Translations under genes and position numbers: made by a program
DNA from: Xestospongia bergquistia
Taxonomy: Eukaryota; Porifera; Demospongiae; Haplosclerida; Petrosiidae
DNA length: 64,000 bases
Assembly: GCA_963965975.1 (NCBI GenBank)
Contig: OZ014419.1
Span: 6,156,150-6,220,149, forward strand
Reading direction: 5' to 3'
Shown: piece by piece, positions 12,301-25,800 of the stretch
How positions within the stretch are numbered: position 1 is the first letter of the stretch
How the letters are laid out: each line of letters begins with the position of its first letter
The notes under the pieces: model-generated
The model's input: only the letters and a program-made list of their open reading frames with translations
Databases searched by the model: none
Told to the model about the DNA's origin: nothing

Positions 12301-15300
12301 AACTTAAACACACTCCCTCCAATCTTTTCTGGATCATCTCGTGTGTTAAAATAATCCTTATGCATTTTGTTGGTATATTAAAGAGCTACAAACTGTCTCC
12401 ATTACTATGAAGTATGTTTTGATGTATGTCAAAGTTTCATACTTGTCTTACTAAAATAGACAGTGTCAAGTTTTTGTATAAACTTTCAATTCTACAAAAT
12501 ATATACATACTAGTAATACAAAAAATAGTTGTAAAGCTACTAATGATAAAATCCTATAACAATACAATGTGCATTCTTACAAGGCAATAAACACATTAAG
12601 GAGATATGTGTCATCACTACACAAACATGTTACTATACACATTTCAATCTAACTAACTATCAATATTTCCTACATACTCACTCTAAAATATAGTGAAAAG
12701 TATGCAAATAGTTGAAATAACTTTATAATTAGAAGCTATAATTTCAACAGTTTGTACATATGTATGATCCACTGTCAAATTATCCTGTAGTTTTCCTACA
12801 TTTTACTCATGCCTACTTAATAACTTAGAATATATAGAGTAAAAAATCAATTGTTGTATGTCCATATTATTTTAATATAATGTAATTAACTAACAGTCCA
12901 CCTTCCATTATTCAAAATATCAACAGTGCATGACCAATAAGGTAGACTATACAACATAACCATTTCCTAGCATATAGTTACACTACAAACATTTCAGAAA
13001 AGTTTGTCCAAAAACAAACAGTTACAATTAATACATTACAACCTTGTTGTAGTAATTATAATACAATTGCGTGCAGATAATAATGGTAAGTATTACAAAA
13101 GCTAAATTAATAACAAGTTAGTTATATAATTAATAAAAACAAAAGATACTAGACATTTTAAAATAGAAGAAATACATGTTCATCCACCCACTCACTTAAT
13201 TAATGCCTGATAGACTTTAAATGAAGCCCAAGCATCTGCACACGCGTACGAAATTTGAGCTTCCTTTAATTGAGCACTTTCCCAGTTACTGTTGCATTGT
13301 CTTTTTGAGAGTCGGTGACCCAAAAAGATTCCAACAAGGCCACGGAGACTAAGTTGTTGTAGACCTAGTTGAGTAGCTAATAGAAAGGTATCTTGAATAT
13401 TGTAGGTTTCTAAGAGATAATGTTTTAAGAGTTGTATGGCATCGTTGGTAGATGCATGACCAACCTATGAATGAGAAAAACATAATCTCTCTCTCTCTCT
13501 CTCTCATCATACTTTTAATATACTAGGTGACATTAAAATATTAGTCAAAGTTGAGGACAGCCATGTTGTTCGTCTTCCACCCATATTCCATTTTCTTATT
13601 CTCCAAAGTACACACACATTCTCTGTAGCTAATTGTATAAGACATGGAGGTTGATGAAAATTGGGATTATGATCAGGCTGAGTCTCAGTATCAAAACCTA
13701 AAACATCTAGAATGAAATATTAGAAACTTGTAATTACAGCATAAAGATACATCACACTGCAATAAAATAATACTGAACATAATAACAACGATTATGTATC
13801 ATGTCCACAAACCTATGGTCCAGTCAATGGACGTTGTCTAGTGTTTATTAAAAAAGCATGTAAGACCTTTTTTAGCATGTCAAGGTACTAATTTAACAAA
13901 ATTATCACAAATTCTGGTAAATAATAAATTTGATATTCAATTATCAATATCTATACAAAAAGTTATACAACATAATTGTTTTGTTATATAATTTTTTATA
14001 AGACAGTTTGTTATTCCCAATATAACAATACTATTTATGACATACTAGTATATTTGAAGGCAAACATTATGACATACTAGTATATTTGAAGGCGAACATT
14101 ATGACATACTGGTATATTTGAAGGCGAACATTATGACATACTGGTATATTTGAAGGCGAACATTATGACATAATGGTATATTTGAAGGCGAACATTATGA
14201 CATACTGGTATATTTGAAGGCAAACATTATGACATACTGGTATATTTGAAGGCGAACATTTAATTATAGCATTGTATGTAAGTACATGTAAAAATTAACA
14301 CTGAGAAGGACATTCCTAACACACTATTGGTCATGACAGAGTTTGTTTCCACAATATTATTAATTTCCATTGTTATGACGTAATTAACAAAATTCCATCG
14401 ATATTAAGTTGTACAGAAAAATAACTCCTAATTATTAATGATGTACACATAGCAACAGCTGAAAAAATCTACAGGAAATCTAATAATAATGTAATATTAA
14501 CAGAATTAAATAAAATTGTACTTTGATAATAGACTAGGTCCACATAATGGTAATATATTATACATAATTATATAATTATAAATATCATGTATATAATCTT
14601 AATCATTATAACTACATCCAACAAATAGACATTACAGATAATTTACACGTAGTGAAATACACATCTACATTACAAAAGTTTAAAGGTGTTTTAGGAGAAT
14701 TAAGAGTACAATCTATTTGGGTTCATTCCATAATGTTGTCAACTCCTATAATATCCATTCCATAATGTTAACTCCCATAATATCCATTCTATAATATTAA
14801 CTCCTATTAATGTCTATATATCAAAATGTCAATGCATATCATAGCAGGAATCAATTTTTACTGGAACCTAATTTTATGAGTGTTGATTATGTAACTAATG
14901 TTAGTTCAATGAATGTACATTATACAAGAGATAGAGGAGGGTTCATGTAGACTGAGTCTAATTAGTCTTGAGTGCTTAATATGATGACTATACTATATAT
15001 ATTATATTACAAATTTCATTGAAAGAATTGGCTAAGCAGTACCTATAACCAATATGAATTAGTAACATTGCCAGAATCTAATTTAGTCAGACCCTGACTT
15101 TCCTAGAGCATTGGAAATACACTGATCTCATTGTTGCATTTGGTTGGCTAAGGAACTAAGTTTGACCAGCCAAGACTATAACTTCTTAGTAGCCATACTA
15201 TTTCCTACAACATTGGAGTATGCTGATGTACATGCAACTGTTATAGTCAGTTAAGGAACTAAGTTTGGTCAGCCAAGACTATAACTTCTTAGTAGCCATA

Positions 15301-16704
15301 CTATTTCCTACAACATTGGAGTATGCTGATGTACATGCAACTGTTATAGTCAGTTAACGAACTAAGTTTGGTCAGCCAAGACTATAACTTCTTAGTAGCC
15401 ATACTATTTCCTACAACATTGGAGTATGCTGATGTACATGCAACTGTTATAGTCAGTTGAGGAACTAAGTTTGACCAGCCAAGACTATAACTTCTTAGTA
15501 GCCATACTATTTCCTACAACATTGGAGTATGCTGATGTACATGCAACTGTTATAGTCAGTTGAGGAACTAAGTTTGACCAGCCAAGACTATAACTTCTTA
15601 GTAGCCATACTATTTCCTACAACATTGGAGTATGCTGATGTACATGCAACTGTTATAGTCAGTTGAGGAACTAAGTTTGACCAGCCAAGACTATAACTTC
15701 TTAGTAGCCATACTATTTCCTACAACATTGGAGTATGCTGATGTACATGCAACTGTTATAGTCAGTTGAGGAACTAAGTTTGACCAGCCAAGACTATAAC
15801 TTCTTAGTAGCCATACTATTTCCTACAACATTGGAGTATGCTGATGTACATGCAACTGTTATAGTCAGTTGAGGAACTAAGTTTGGTCAGCCAAGACTAT
15901 AACTTCTTAGTAGCCATACTATTTCCTACAACATTGGAGTATGCTGATGTACATGCAACTGTTATAGTCAGTTAACGAACTAAGTTTGGTCAGCCAAGAC
16001 TATAACTTCTTAGTAGCCATACTATTTCCTACAACATTGGAGTATGCTGATGTACATGCAACTGTTATAGTCAGTTAACGAACTAAGTTTGGTCAACCAA
16101 GACTATAACTTCTTAGTAGCCATACTATTTCCTACAACATTGGAGTATGCTGATGTACATGCAACTGTTATAGTCAGTTAACGAACTAAGTTTGGTCAAC
16201 CAAGACTATAACTTCTTAGTAGCCATACTATTTCCTACAACATTGGAGTATGCTGATGTACATTCAACTGTTATAGTCAGTCGAGGAACTAATTTTGGTC
16301 AGCCAAGACTACAATTTACCTTTATTTACAAATAAATACACTAAACTTGTATTTGATAATATTTTGATTCATTGACATTTTGGGAGTTAACATACTGGTA
16401 CTATTTCATCTATTTTACTGACCAGCTTGACAAAGTTCATTAATTTCTTTCTGATATTTCTCTTCATCTTGGGTCCCGCGTATTAAGCATATCGTACCAG
16501 GAAACTTTAATTGAGGTAACTCCTTAATATCGTCATCAGTAATCTCAAGATGAGGGGGAGATGAAGAAAGGGTTAACTTGCGTATCCACGTCACATTATT
16601 AAGCTCCTTTATACCAAACCTAGATATTTGATATAAATAAAAACAACAAACTATCATTTATAAAATGACCTTCTAGCATAGTATCTCAGCCTACACATGG
16701 CCAT
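9338..16704 (-). CDS. DEDDy 3'-5' exonuclease (RNase D/WRN-exonuclease-like) with basic disordered tail
   Basis: Six exons (16670-16704, 16423-16619, 13513-13706, 13196-13464, 12030-12120, 9338-9727) join in frame to about 391 aa. The exonuclease fold spans about residues 75-235. Motif I is VLGFDTETQ (D83, E85), motif II is KVGHASTND (D150), and motif III is ISYACADAW (Y215, D219), so all four metal-binding acids and the tyrosine are present. FLGHRLSKRQ and SNWE are typical of WRN-like or RNase D-like nucleases, including bacterial ones. The family removes nucleotides from DNA or RNA 3' ends with two metal ions. The last 130 residues are low-complexity and rich in R, S, N and Q (YERKVTRRWTRGQSRWTRN), suggesting nucleic-acid binding. 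There is no helicase domain. The start is set by a 35-nt first exon whose donor (GTCATT) is weak. The gene is divergent from myosin VII. Confidence 0.82.
9728..12029 (-). other. Exonuclease intron 5
   Basis: AT-rich 2.3-kb intron. It contains a diverged direct duplication (about 11745-11880 versus 11885-12030) that includes a copy of the adjacent exon's splice donor. I find no other coding signal. Confidence 0.7.
11745..12030. repeat. Diverged tandem duplication carrying a splice donor
   Basis: Two copies share CAATTTCACACAAA, TCAAGCAGTTTCAA, GCTGTTACCATAG and GTGACTACAACTTACATT. The right copy overlaps the real donor at 12024-12029; the left copy has the same donor sequence with no exon behind it. 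Confidence 0.75.
12121..13195 (-). other. Exonuclease intron 4
   Basis: 1.07-kb AT-rich intron with no array or gene that I can recognise. Confidence 0.65.
14039..14261. repeat. 32-bp minisatellite, 7 copies
   Basis: The unit contains CATACTGGTATATTTGAAGG followed by CGAACATTATGA and repeats every 32 bp. Copies differ at single sites (CTAG/CTGG, CAAAC/CGAAC). Confidence 0.95.
14727..14815. repeat. Short degenerate repeat, about 30 bp, 3 copies
   Basis: CCATTCCATAATGTT and AACTCC..TAATATCCATTC recur about every 30 bp with small length changes. Confidence 0.7.
15130..16315. repeat. 103-bp satellite, about 11 copies plus partial ends
   Basis: The landmark GTAGCCATAC occurs every 103 bp (15189, 15292, 15395, 15498 and so on to 16219). 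Copies are nearly identical; variants fall in blocks, with CAGTTAACGAAC in one set and CAGTTGAGGAAC in another, and TTGACCAGCC versus TTGGTCAGCC. This indicates recent expansion by unequal exchange of multi-unit segments. Confidence 0.95.
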
Positions 16705-16890
16705 TGTGAAATTCCACCACGTGGGTAGTTGACTATAATTATAAGTGGGCGTGTCATACTATGAATATTGTTGTCATTATCTGATGATGGGGTAACGCCC
16801 ATTAATACAAACGGTCGTGAAGTCTGCAGAGAAATAGAGAAAGGTGCTTCTACTGTACACGTCTTACTCTAGCTCCATCAACTTGTCGCC
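16705..16890. promoter_or_regulatory. Divergent promoter gap between exonuclease and myosin VII
   Basis: Only 186 bp separate the two start codons on opposite strands, so both transcripts must start here. It includes CCACGTGG (E-box-like palindrome) near 16718-16725. No TATA box is clear. Confidence 0.55.
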
Positions 16891-19800
16891 ATGTTGTTGC
16901 AGAAAGTAAGTACAAAAGTTTGCAAACTATTGAAAATAAAAGCTGCTGTTAATTTTATGACACATAAAGATATTGTTCTGTGCCCCACCCAAAAATTTAG
17001 TGTAATTATTATCCCTTAGTATTAAGGTTATTCTGTACAGTAGAATGGAAGGTATATTGAATGATACCACTCTACTGCACTATTAGCTATATATACTACA
17101 AGTGATGTATCATTTGTGATCTCTCTGTTGTAGGGTGACCGTGTTTGGCTGGACAACACAAAAGGTGGAGAATTTGAAGTGCCCATCGGTGCTGTAGTGG
17201 AATTCTCAGATGGGGGTCAGATCAAATTAATTGATGACGAAGGAGATGTATGTATAATAACTAAGTAATGCTAAAGGAATTGATGGAGTAGTTATTAGCA
17301 ACTAAGAGCAAAGAACTGTATTAAAAGCATGTACTATAGTAACTAGCAAAATAGAGCAATTACCAGTAACTACACTGTACTTTATATAATGTGGTATTAG
17401 TCATTGCATTCAGTACAAAATAAACAGCCCTTCATTAGTAAATACTAATAACTGATTATTATTTAGGGCTGTAAATCAATTTATAATAGCAAAATAAATA
17501 AATTAATTAATTGTGATATTAAAAATAGTAGCACTATAGAACTTCTGACCTACACCACTGTACTCCTTGATCTGTCTAATCAGCTAATCATGTCCTTCTA
17601 GTCATAGCATTAGTTATTATTAGGGCTATACAATTGTTTACAGATACTGGCTCCATGAACTTAGTTCCTAGATAACTCCCATAAGGGTGAGGCTGTGTAC
17701 AGTTCAGCTAACCTCACTGACAATATTCATGACTCTTTGTGTGTGTGTGTTGCATCTCCTGAATAATATTAATTTTTTTTGATCTAAATTGGATGTAAAT
17801 TAATTCATATTTGAGATAATATAATTGCTACATAACCAAGAAACATGATATGTACTTATCTAAATCACAGAGTTAACATTTCATTAAGGTGTAATCAACA
17901 TTACTAATTAGAAGGTCAATCCCTAATCAAATTACTTGTAGGATGAAGGTTAAATGACTGTTGTACTTTCTTATTAGGAACACTGGATTGATCCCAGACG
18001 TGATAAGAATCGTATCAAAGTTATGCATCAAACAAGTGTTGAAGGTGTTGAAGATATGATACAGTTAGGTGATCTCACTGAATCAGGCATCATCCATAAC
18101 GTTCAGATGAGATACAATGATAAAAAGATCTATGTAAGTTATACTTGCATAGCTTCATTATGTGATTACATATACATGTACATGCATGTCTATATCTAGT
18201 TATGTATTCATCGCATAATGTAATGTTTTCATTCTTCAGTAAATGATAATGTCTGATTATAAATTCCCACTGGATTAATCTAGTCACTCCTACTTTTTTT
18301 ACCCAATAGACCTACACTGGATCAATTTTGGTTGCCATCAATCCTTACAAAGTCCTTCCAATCTATGATCAGGAACACATCTTACGTTATACTAACAAAC
18401 GAATTGGTGAAGAGTCGCCTCATATCTTTGCCATTGCAGACAATGCCTATCACTTTATGGTACGAGAAGCCCATGACCAGTGTATAGTAATTACGTGAGT
18501 TCCATATAATTCTTTGCTGGCATTATTAACATTCTATTTTAGTGGTGAGAGTGGAGCAGGTAAAACAGAATCAACCAAACTGATACTTCAATTCTTAGCT
18601 CATGTGAGTGGACAGCATTCTTGGATTGAACAGCAAATTTTGGATACTAATCCTATTTTAGAAAGTAAGTCAACTGTAACTAATATGATTATCATTCTCT
18701 CTCTCTCTCTCTCTTTCTCTTTCTCTCTCTATCTCCCTCTCTAACTCTCTCTCTCTAGCATTTGGTAATGCTCGTACTGGACGTAATGACAATTCCAGTC
18801 GTTTTGGTAAATACATTGATGTTCATTTTGATAGCAATGGCCACATTCAAGGAGCAAAAATCCAGCAATACCTATTGGAGAAGTCTCGTATTGTTAATCA
18901 GGTGAAGATTCTCAATTGAATATACTTGTTATGTTATGAAGAAACCAGAAATACAAATATGCTTTATGTATAAAATTTTCCTTCATTATTTTTATAGTTA
19001 CAAGGAGAGAGGAACTATCATATCTTTTATCGTCTCCTTGCTGGAATGAAAGAATCAGATCTTGAAAAACTTGGTCTTGTCAAGGATCCTTGGCGTTACA
19101 ATTATTTGACAAAGGTATTGTTACTAAACTGTTAGTCCACCAGACATTTGTATGTAAACACACACTCTCTCCTCAGGGTGACACAGTAGACATTGGTGTC
19201 TCTGATATGGTTGATGAAGAAGAGTTTAGAATTACTCGAGGAGCAATGACAGTCTGTCAGTTTTCAGAAGCTGAACAGTGGCAAGTTTGGGAAATTGTTG
19301 CAACTGTCATGAAGTTGGGAAACATTGACTTTCAAGAGATTGAGAAACAAAATCTTCCTGTATCTTACATAGGCAATAAAGATGTGTGCAGAAATGTAGC
19401 CGAGGCATTGAAGGTATGTAGGACATTAGTCTCAGTCTCATACTAGCAAATACCAGAATGAGGATTAGTCTATTATTAACTCATATCATAACATTTATGT
19501 AGGTCCCTGTTGACAAGCTAGAGAAGGCACTTTGCACTCGTTCTACTATAACACATGGAGAAAGTATTATCAGTCCTATAGCTGCTAATGTTGCTTGCAA
19601 TGTACGAGATGCTTTTGTTAAAGGTATATATGGTCGTATGTTCATCTGGATTGTGCAGAAAATCAACAAAGCTATTTATAAGGAGTCAGTAAGTTAAATG
19701 ATATACTGAGATTGCACCACACTATCATTATACTGAAATAGGAGAGCAAATCTCGCAGGCATATCTCTATTGGAGTATTGGACATTTTTGGGTTTGAAGC

Positions 19801-22800
19801 ATTTGGAAAGAACAGTTTTGAGCAAATGTGTATTAATTATTGCAATGAGAATCTCCAACAGTTCTTTGTCAGACACATCTTTAAACTGGAACAACTTGAA
19901 TATGACAAGGAAAAAATAAACTGGTAAGAAAGAAGTATTAAATGATGACATTGCTAAGTGAAGCACTACTTAAAATCAAATAATTTTAATAATGTAATAA
20001 TTTTATAAATATTAATATTCCTTCTTTGTGTTTATTAGGTCTCGAATCGAGTTTAAAGACAACCAAGAGATCTTGGATCTCATTGGACAAAAACCTCTTA
20101 ATATTATTTCACTTATTGATGAAGAGAGTCGTTTCCCTAAGGTATGCATTATTTTTCAATATGCAGAACAAACACTATATCTTTCTTTCAATATAGGGTA
20201 CAGATTTAAGTATGTTAGACAAATTGAACAAACAACATAGCAAACATGCTCACTATATTAAACCAAAATCTCAAGCTGCACAAGAATTTGGTATAGTTCA
20301 TTTTGCTGGTATTGTCTACTATGCTGCTGATGGTTTTCTGGAGAAGAACAGAGACACATTTTCAGCTGACCTTTTTGATTTGCTACACCTTAGCCGATCT
20401 AAATTTTTACTCGAGCTATTTACTGGTGAAAGAGCTATGGTAAGCCTTACATCATTGTTTTGAATTATTCATTTTAATGTGTTCATTAGTCAACTGAGAC
20501 TCGAAAAAAGGCCCCTACACTTGGTCTCCAGTTTAAACAATCTCTTGATGCTCTTATGAAAACTTTAGAAGCTTGTCAGCCATTCTTTGTTCGTTGCATC
20601 AAACCTAATGAAACTAAAAGTCCTTTAACAATAGAACGAGAATTGTGTATTCGCCAGTTACGATATTCTGGCATGATGGAGACAATTCGCATCAGAAGAG
20701 CTGGATATCCCATCCGTCATCTTTTCCATGTAAACTCTCCCCCCCCCCTCTCTCTCTCTCTCTCTCAGTCCCTCCCTCCCTCTCTCTCTCTCTCATTCAT
20801 TTGTGTGATTGGTTTTTTTTTCTGCAGCATTTTATTGATCGTTATCAATATCTGATACCACAATTGCTGACTAATTATCCTGATTTGAAAACAGCTTGCA
20901 AAGTGATTTGCAAAAGGGTCCTTGGAGAGAGCTCTGATTACCAGATTGGACTGACTAAAATCTTCTTAAAGGTAAAGACTGACATACATATTTGTCTTAC
21001 TTTGATATATCTAACACAGGACCAAGATGATCAAAAACTTGAAGAAGTTCGTGAATTTCAACTCACTCGCCGTGTCATCATTATACAAAAGACATTTAGG
21101 TAAAAGACATCAGCATGTAATAGTTTAATTGCTATATCTATATTATACTTTCTTATTATCTAATTAACTAGGGGTTACCTTGTTCGAAAGGAGTTCAAAA
21201 TGTTAAAGAGAGCAGCTCTCATAGTTCAGAAAAACTGGCGTCGTCTACAAGTGTCTCGTGAGTATCGCAAAATGAGACGAGGTTTCATACGACTTCAAGC
21301 AACCTTTCGTGGAAGAAAAGTTTGGAAGTGGTATATCAAGACACACCAAAGGATTGTTAGATTTCAGGTAAGTAGTGAACCCCTATTATCAAATGGTCAA
21401 TCATTAGTCCCTAATTTAGAGGCGTTGTAAAGGCTGGGTAGTCAGATATAATTATCACAGACGTCTTAATAAAATTATTAAGCTTCAATCTTTGTTCAGA
21501 ATGATCTTGGCCAAAAACATTGCAGCCAAAAAAAGAATTGAGGTAATCAACAACTACACAAATAACTTTATATATTTGTATTCTAAACACACTATTTATT
21601 GTATCACAGAAAAAACGTCGAGAAGAAGCAGAGCGTATTCGTAGAGAGGAAGAAGAAAGGTTAAAAAGAGAAATGGAAGAAGAAGAAGCACGAAAACAAG
21701 CAGAGATACGTTACAGAGTATGATCAATAACTAGCCAAAATGACAGGGTAACATTCTATATTCATTATATTAGGAACGTCTAGCACAAATGGAGAAGGAA
21801 GAGCGTGAAGAAGAGGAAAGAAAACGTCTTGAAACTCAAAAGAAAATACAGGAGGCTCAACGAAAAGAAGAAGAGGCCAAAAATAGAAAGGACAGACCAT
21901 TAGAAGATTCAGAAGTAGTTGATGAGATTTTTGATTTCCTTGGAGACAAAGACACTGATAAATCTTCAAAACAGTAAATATTTTTTTGTAATTAAAGCAT
22001 ATCATGATCAAATTGTAAAGCATTAACAGTACAAATTTTATTGACAATACCACAATTTTACTGTCATTTTGCTTATTTTGTATATAGAATGGAAAATGCC
22101 GAATTTATAGGAGGAGAGTTTGATTTACCAGATGAAGAGGATGAGGACATTTCTGAGTACAAATTTCCCAAATTTGCTGCTACTTACTTTCAAGGCAATG
22201 CTACTCCATCCTGGTTGAAGAAGAAGATTAAACACCCATTACTAGCATTGAAACATGAGATTGATCAACTAGTAAGTCAATGTTGAATTAATATTAGTAT
22301 TGTTTCCCTTATGTAATGAATCACAAATAAAATAATTTCGTTCATGATATATTACAATTTTATTTTCTAGCTTGCTTTGGATATTTGGATCATGATACTA
22401 CGATTTATGGGTGACCTACGTGACCCAGTACCACAAGAGGAGCCAAAGGAAGCAGCATCAACTGGCCTTCGCAAGAAACTAAGTGGTACATTTGGTCGTA
22501 AATCAAAACCTGGTTTAAACAAACTTGAGAAAGAGTTTCAAGAAACAGTAGATGGTGAAGAAGATGATGATGAACACGGACAAGTAAATATATACATTTT
22601 TAACTGGCTTCATTCTTGTTCAAATTATTAGAGTCGTGGAGATGAGAGGCGTAAAGAAAGTCTCCGTCGGCGTCTAGTCTCCATGACTTTGAAAAAAATC
22701 ACTAAAGTGCCGCAAGAAGTTATGAACACAAGTCAAGATGGCAATAGTGTTTTAGAGTCCTCAAAAGCTTTGCTTCGCCCAACAACTAATCTTGAAAAAC

Positions 22801-25800
22801 TGCATTTTATTATTGGGTTTGGTATTCTACGTCCAGAACTGAGAGATGAAATCTATTGTCAGATATGTAAACAGCTCACTCAAAATCCAAATAAGTCCTC
22901 TCATGCTCGAGGCTGGGTCTTGCTGTCTCTCTGTGTTGGTTGTTTTGCTCCAAGTAGCAGAGTAAGACAAACTATGAACCTCATTAATCTTGCATTCATT
23001 CTGAGTTTCTTTTAATTAGCTCATTAAGTATCTACGATGTTTTATTAGTGAGGGACCTCCTGGTTATGCTCCATATTGTGAAGAGAGACTACGTAGAACA
23101 CTAAAGAATGGAGCACGTCAACAACCTCCATCATGGCTAGAACTACAGGTACATAGTCCTTGTATAAAACCATTTAAAACATTGACTTGCCTGTCCATCA
23201 ATCCATCCATCACAATAAATATATTTGCCTTTCATTTAATATAGGCTACCAAATCCAAGAAGCCGCTAATGCTACCTATAACTTTTATGGATGGCAGTAC
23301 TAAGGCTCTTCTTGCTGACAGTGCTACTACAGCTAAAGAACTGTGTTCACAACTTGCTCAAAGAATCGGCATGAAAGATCCATTTGGATTCTCTTTATAC
23401 ATTGCCTTGTTTGATAAGGTGTTTGTTGAATTACTTATGAGTTATATAGTTGATGTCCAATTGATATTGAATGAATTCAGATAAACAAAAAATTGATGAC
23501 TTAACAAATGAATAGATGATTTAGAGGATATATCTATTTTCTTGTTTAGGTCTCTAGTTTAGGTAGTGAAGGTGACCACATTATGGATGCTATTTCACAA
23601 TGTGAGCAATATGCTAAAGAAATGGGAGCTCAGGAGAGGAGTGCCCCATGGAGGTTGTTCTTCCGTAAAGAAATATTCTCTCCATGGCATGACCCAACTG
23701 AGGATCCTGTGGGAACAAACCTCATTTATCAACAAATTATACGAGGAATTAAGTTTGGAGAGTATCGCTGCGAAAAGGTAAATGCCAGTTTTGAAAGTTC
23801 TATATATTGCAAATCGTATCAGGGTGACAATATTAAAGTATTCTTTTTAATACTTTAAAATTGAGTCAAAATGATGTCAATATCTCCATCACTTTTATAG
23901 AATGAAGACTTGGCCTCTTTAGCTGCCCAGCAATATTATATTGAGTTTGGTACAGATCTTATTTCCGAAAGGCTCAGTGGACTGCTACCTCAATATATAC
24001 CAGACTCATGTCTTGCTGGTAGTGGAATGAAAGAACGCTGGCTAAGCATGATTGTTAAAGCTTTCAAAGAAGTTAGTTCATACACAATACAAGCCAAAGA
24101 AGTGGTTATAAATATCACCTCTATTTTTTGTTAGGCACCTTATGTTTGTAACCAAATTGATCGTAACAAAGTCAAGGAAGGTCTGGTTATGTTTTCTAAA
24201 TACAAGTGGCCACTTCTATTCTCCAAATTCTTTGAAGCTTATCGTTTTTCTGGACCCACATTACCTCAGAATGATGTAATTATTGCTGTTAATTGGACTG
24301 GAGTATATTTTGTGGATGATCAAGAACATGTACTACTTGAAACGTCCTTCCCTGAAATTACAAATGTCACTTCAAGCAGGTAAACTTTGGAACCTTGTCT
24401 ATGGACTCATTCCCAGGCAGTCTGTAGAATGAGTCTTAGACATTGTAATTTACAGAGAGAAAAATAGAGAATAACTTAACTCCATGTAGAGACACAATAA
24501 TAATAGAACCTTTAACCCTAGGAGCTGTTCTATTGTTGTGATCATATTAATGTATTTGTTCAATAGAACTGCAACTGGACAGAGTTTTACTATAACAACA
24601 GTCAAAGGTGAAGAGTACACATTTACTTCTGTTAATGGAGAAGAGATTTGTCAATTGGTCAACTACTTCTTAGATGGATTGCGTAAGAGATCCAAATATG
24701 TCATTGCAATGATGGATTACCAGAGCCCAGGTCAGTGAACATTTGTATTTGCACAGTACAGGACATGGGCCCAAATTTTATATTGCTTTTCTTTATTGTA
24801 ATACTTTTATTTCTCAGGTGAGGGCAGTCAGTTCTTGAGTTTCAGGAAAGGTGATCTTATTGTACTGATGGCTGATGAAGGTGAAGATATTATGCACTCT
24901 GGTTGGTGCTATGGTGTTTGTCAGAGAACTGGAAAAGAAGGTGACTTCCCAGCAGAATGTGTTTATGTCTTGCCAACACTCACCAAACCACCTCATGAAG
25001 TCTTGGTAAGTGAAACATAGTTAGCCATTAAACTACAAGTCTTATCTCCTGACATCATGACTGGTGTATTTTAATACAAGTTTGTTTTAATATTACATGC
25101 ATGTCTCGTTTATCTATTATATATTAAAGTACTCACTAAAATTCACTAAAACTAGTATTATGCATAAATGTATTATCTACAAAGTATGAATAGAATTGAG
25201 AAGTTATAAGTGTTAAATAGCTCATTGTCATTTCCTCTCTTTCTCTGTCTCTTAAATAGGCTCTATTTGTTCACCAATCACAACAAGAAGTAGAGCGTAT
25301 TATTGCCACTACTCAGTCTGCACTAGATAATGATGATAACAGTCAGAGTGGTCCTCCATATACACTAGAGGAATTTTCTTTAGATCACTTCCGAGTTCCT
25401 AAGTCCCGTACTCTCTCCGGATCAATACGAGGAACCCTACGCAAGAAATCTCCCAGTAACTTGTGGTCATTTTCACGAGATCCAATCAAAAAGCCTTTAT
25501 TGAAAAGACTTGGAGGGCAATCAGAAGAAATACAGCAAAAAGCATGTCTGTCTTTTCTTGATATCCAAATCATGTAGTACATTCTAACATTCAAACTTGT
25601 AATAACTTACACTATATGTTATTGTCCTTGACTTCTATTCACCTATTCTTAAGTATATGGGTGACTATCCATCTAGAAAACAGCGTCTGAGTACAGAACT
25701 AACTGACCAAGTCTTTGAACATGCACTTAGCAACGTGAGTTAATTAATATTTACTAGTACAATGCATTCATTAGCTATTGTTCATAGGATATCTTGAGGG

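Larger units (their letters stand above)
13707..16422 (-). other. Exonuclease intron 2 packed with tandem repeats
   Basis: 2.7-kb intron between the first two long coding exons. It holds three arrays, annotated separately at 14039, 14727 and 15130. The remainder is AT-rich with no coding potential seen. Confidence 0.75.

Noticed and set aside
15130-16315. Regular repeats resembling a CRISPR array
   Set aside because: The whole 103-bp unit repeats with no unique spacers, and the host is a metazoan; it is a satellite.
25560-25653. U12-type AT-AC intron in myosin VII
   Set aside because: ATATCC resembles a U12 donor but no AC acceptor or branch site restores the frame.
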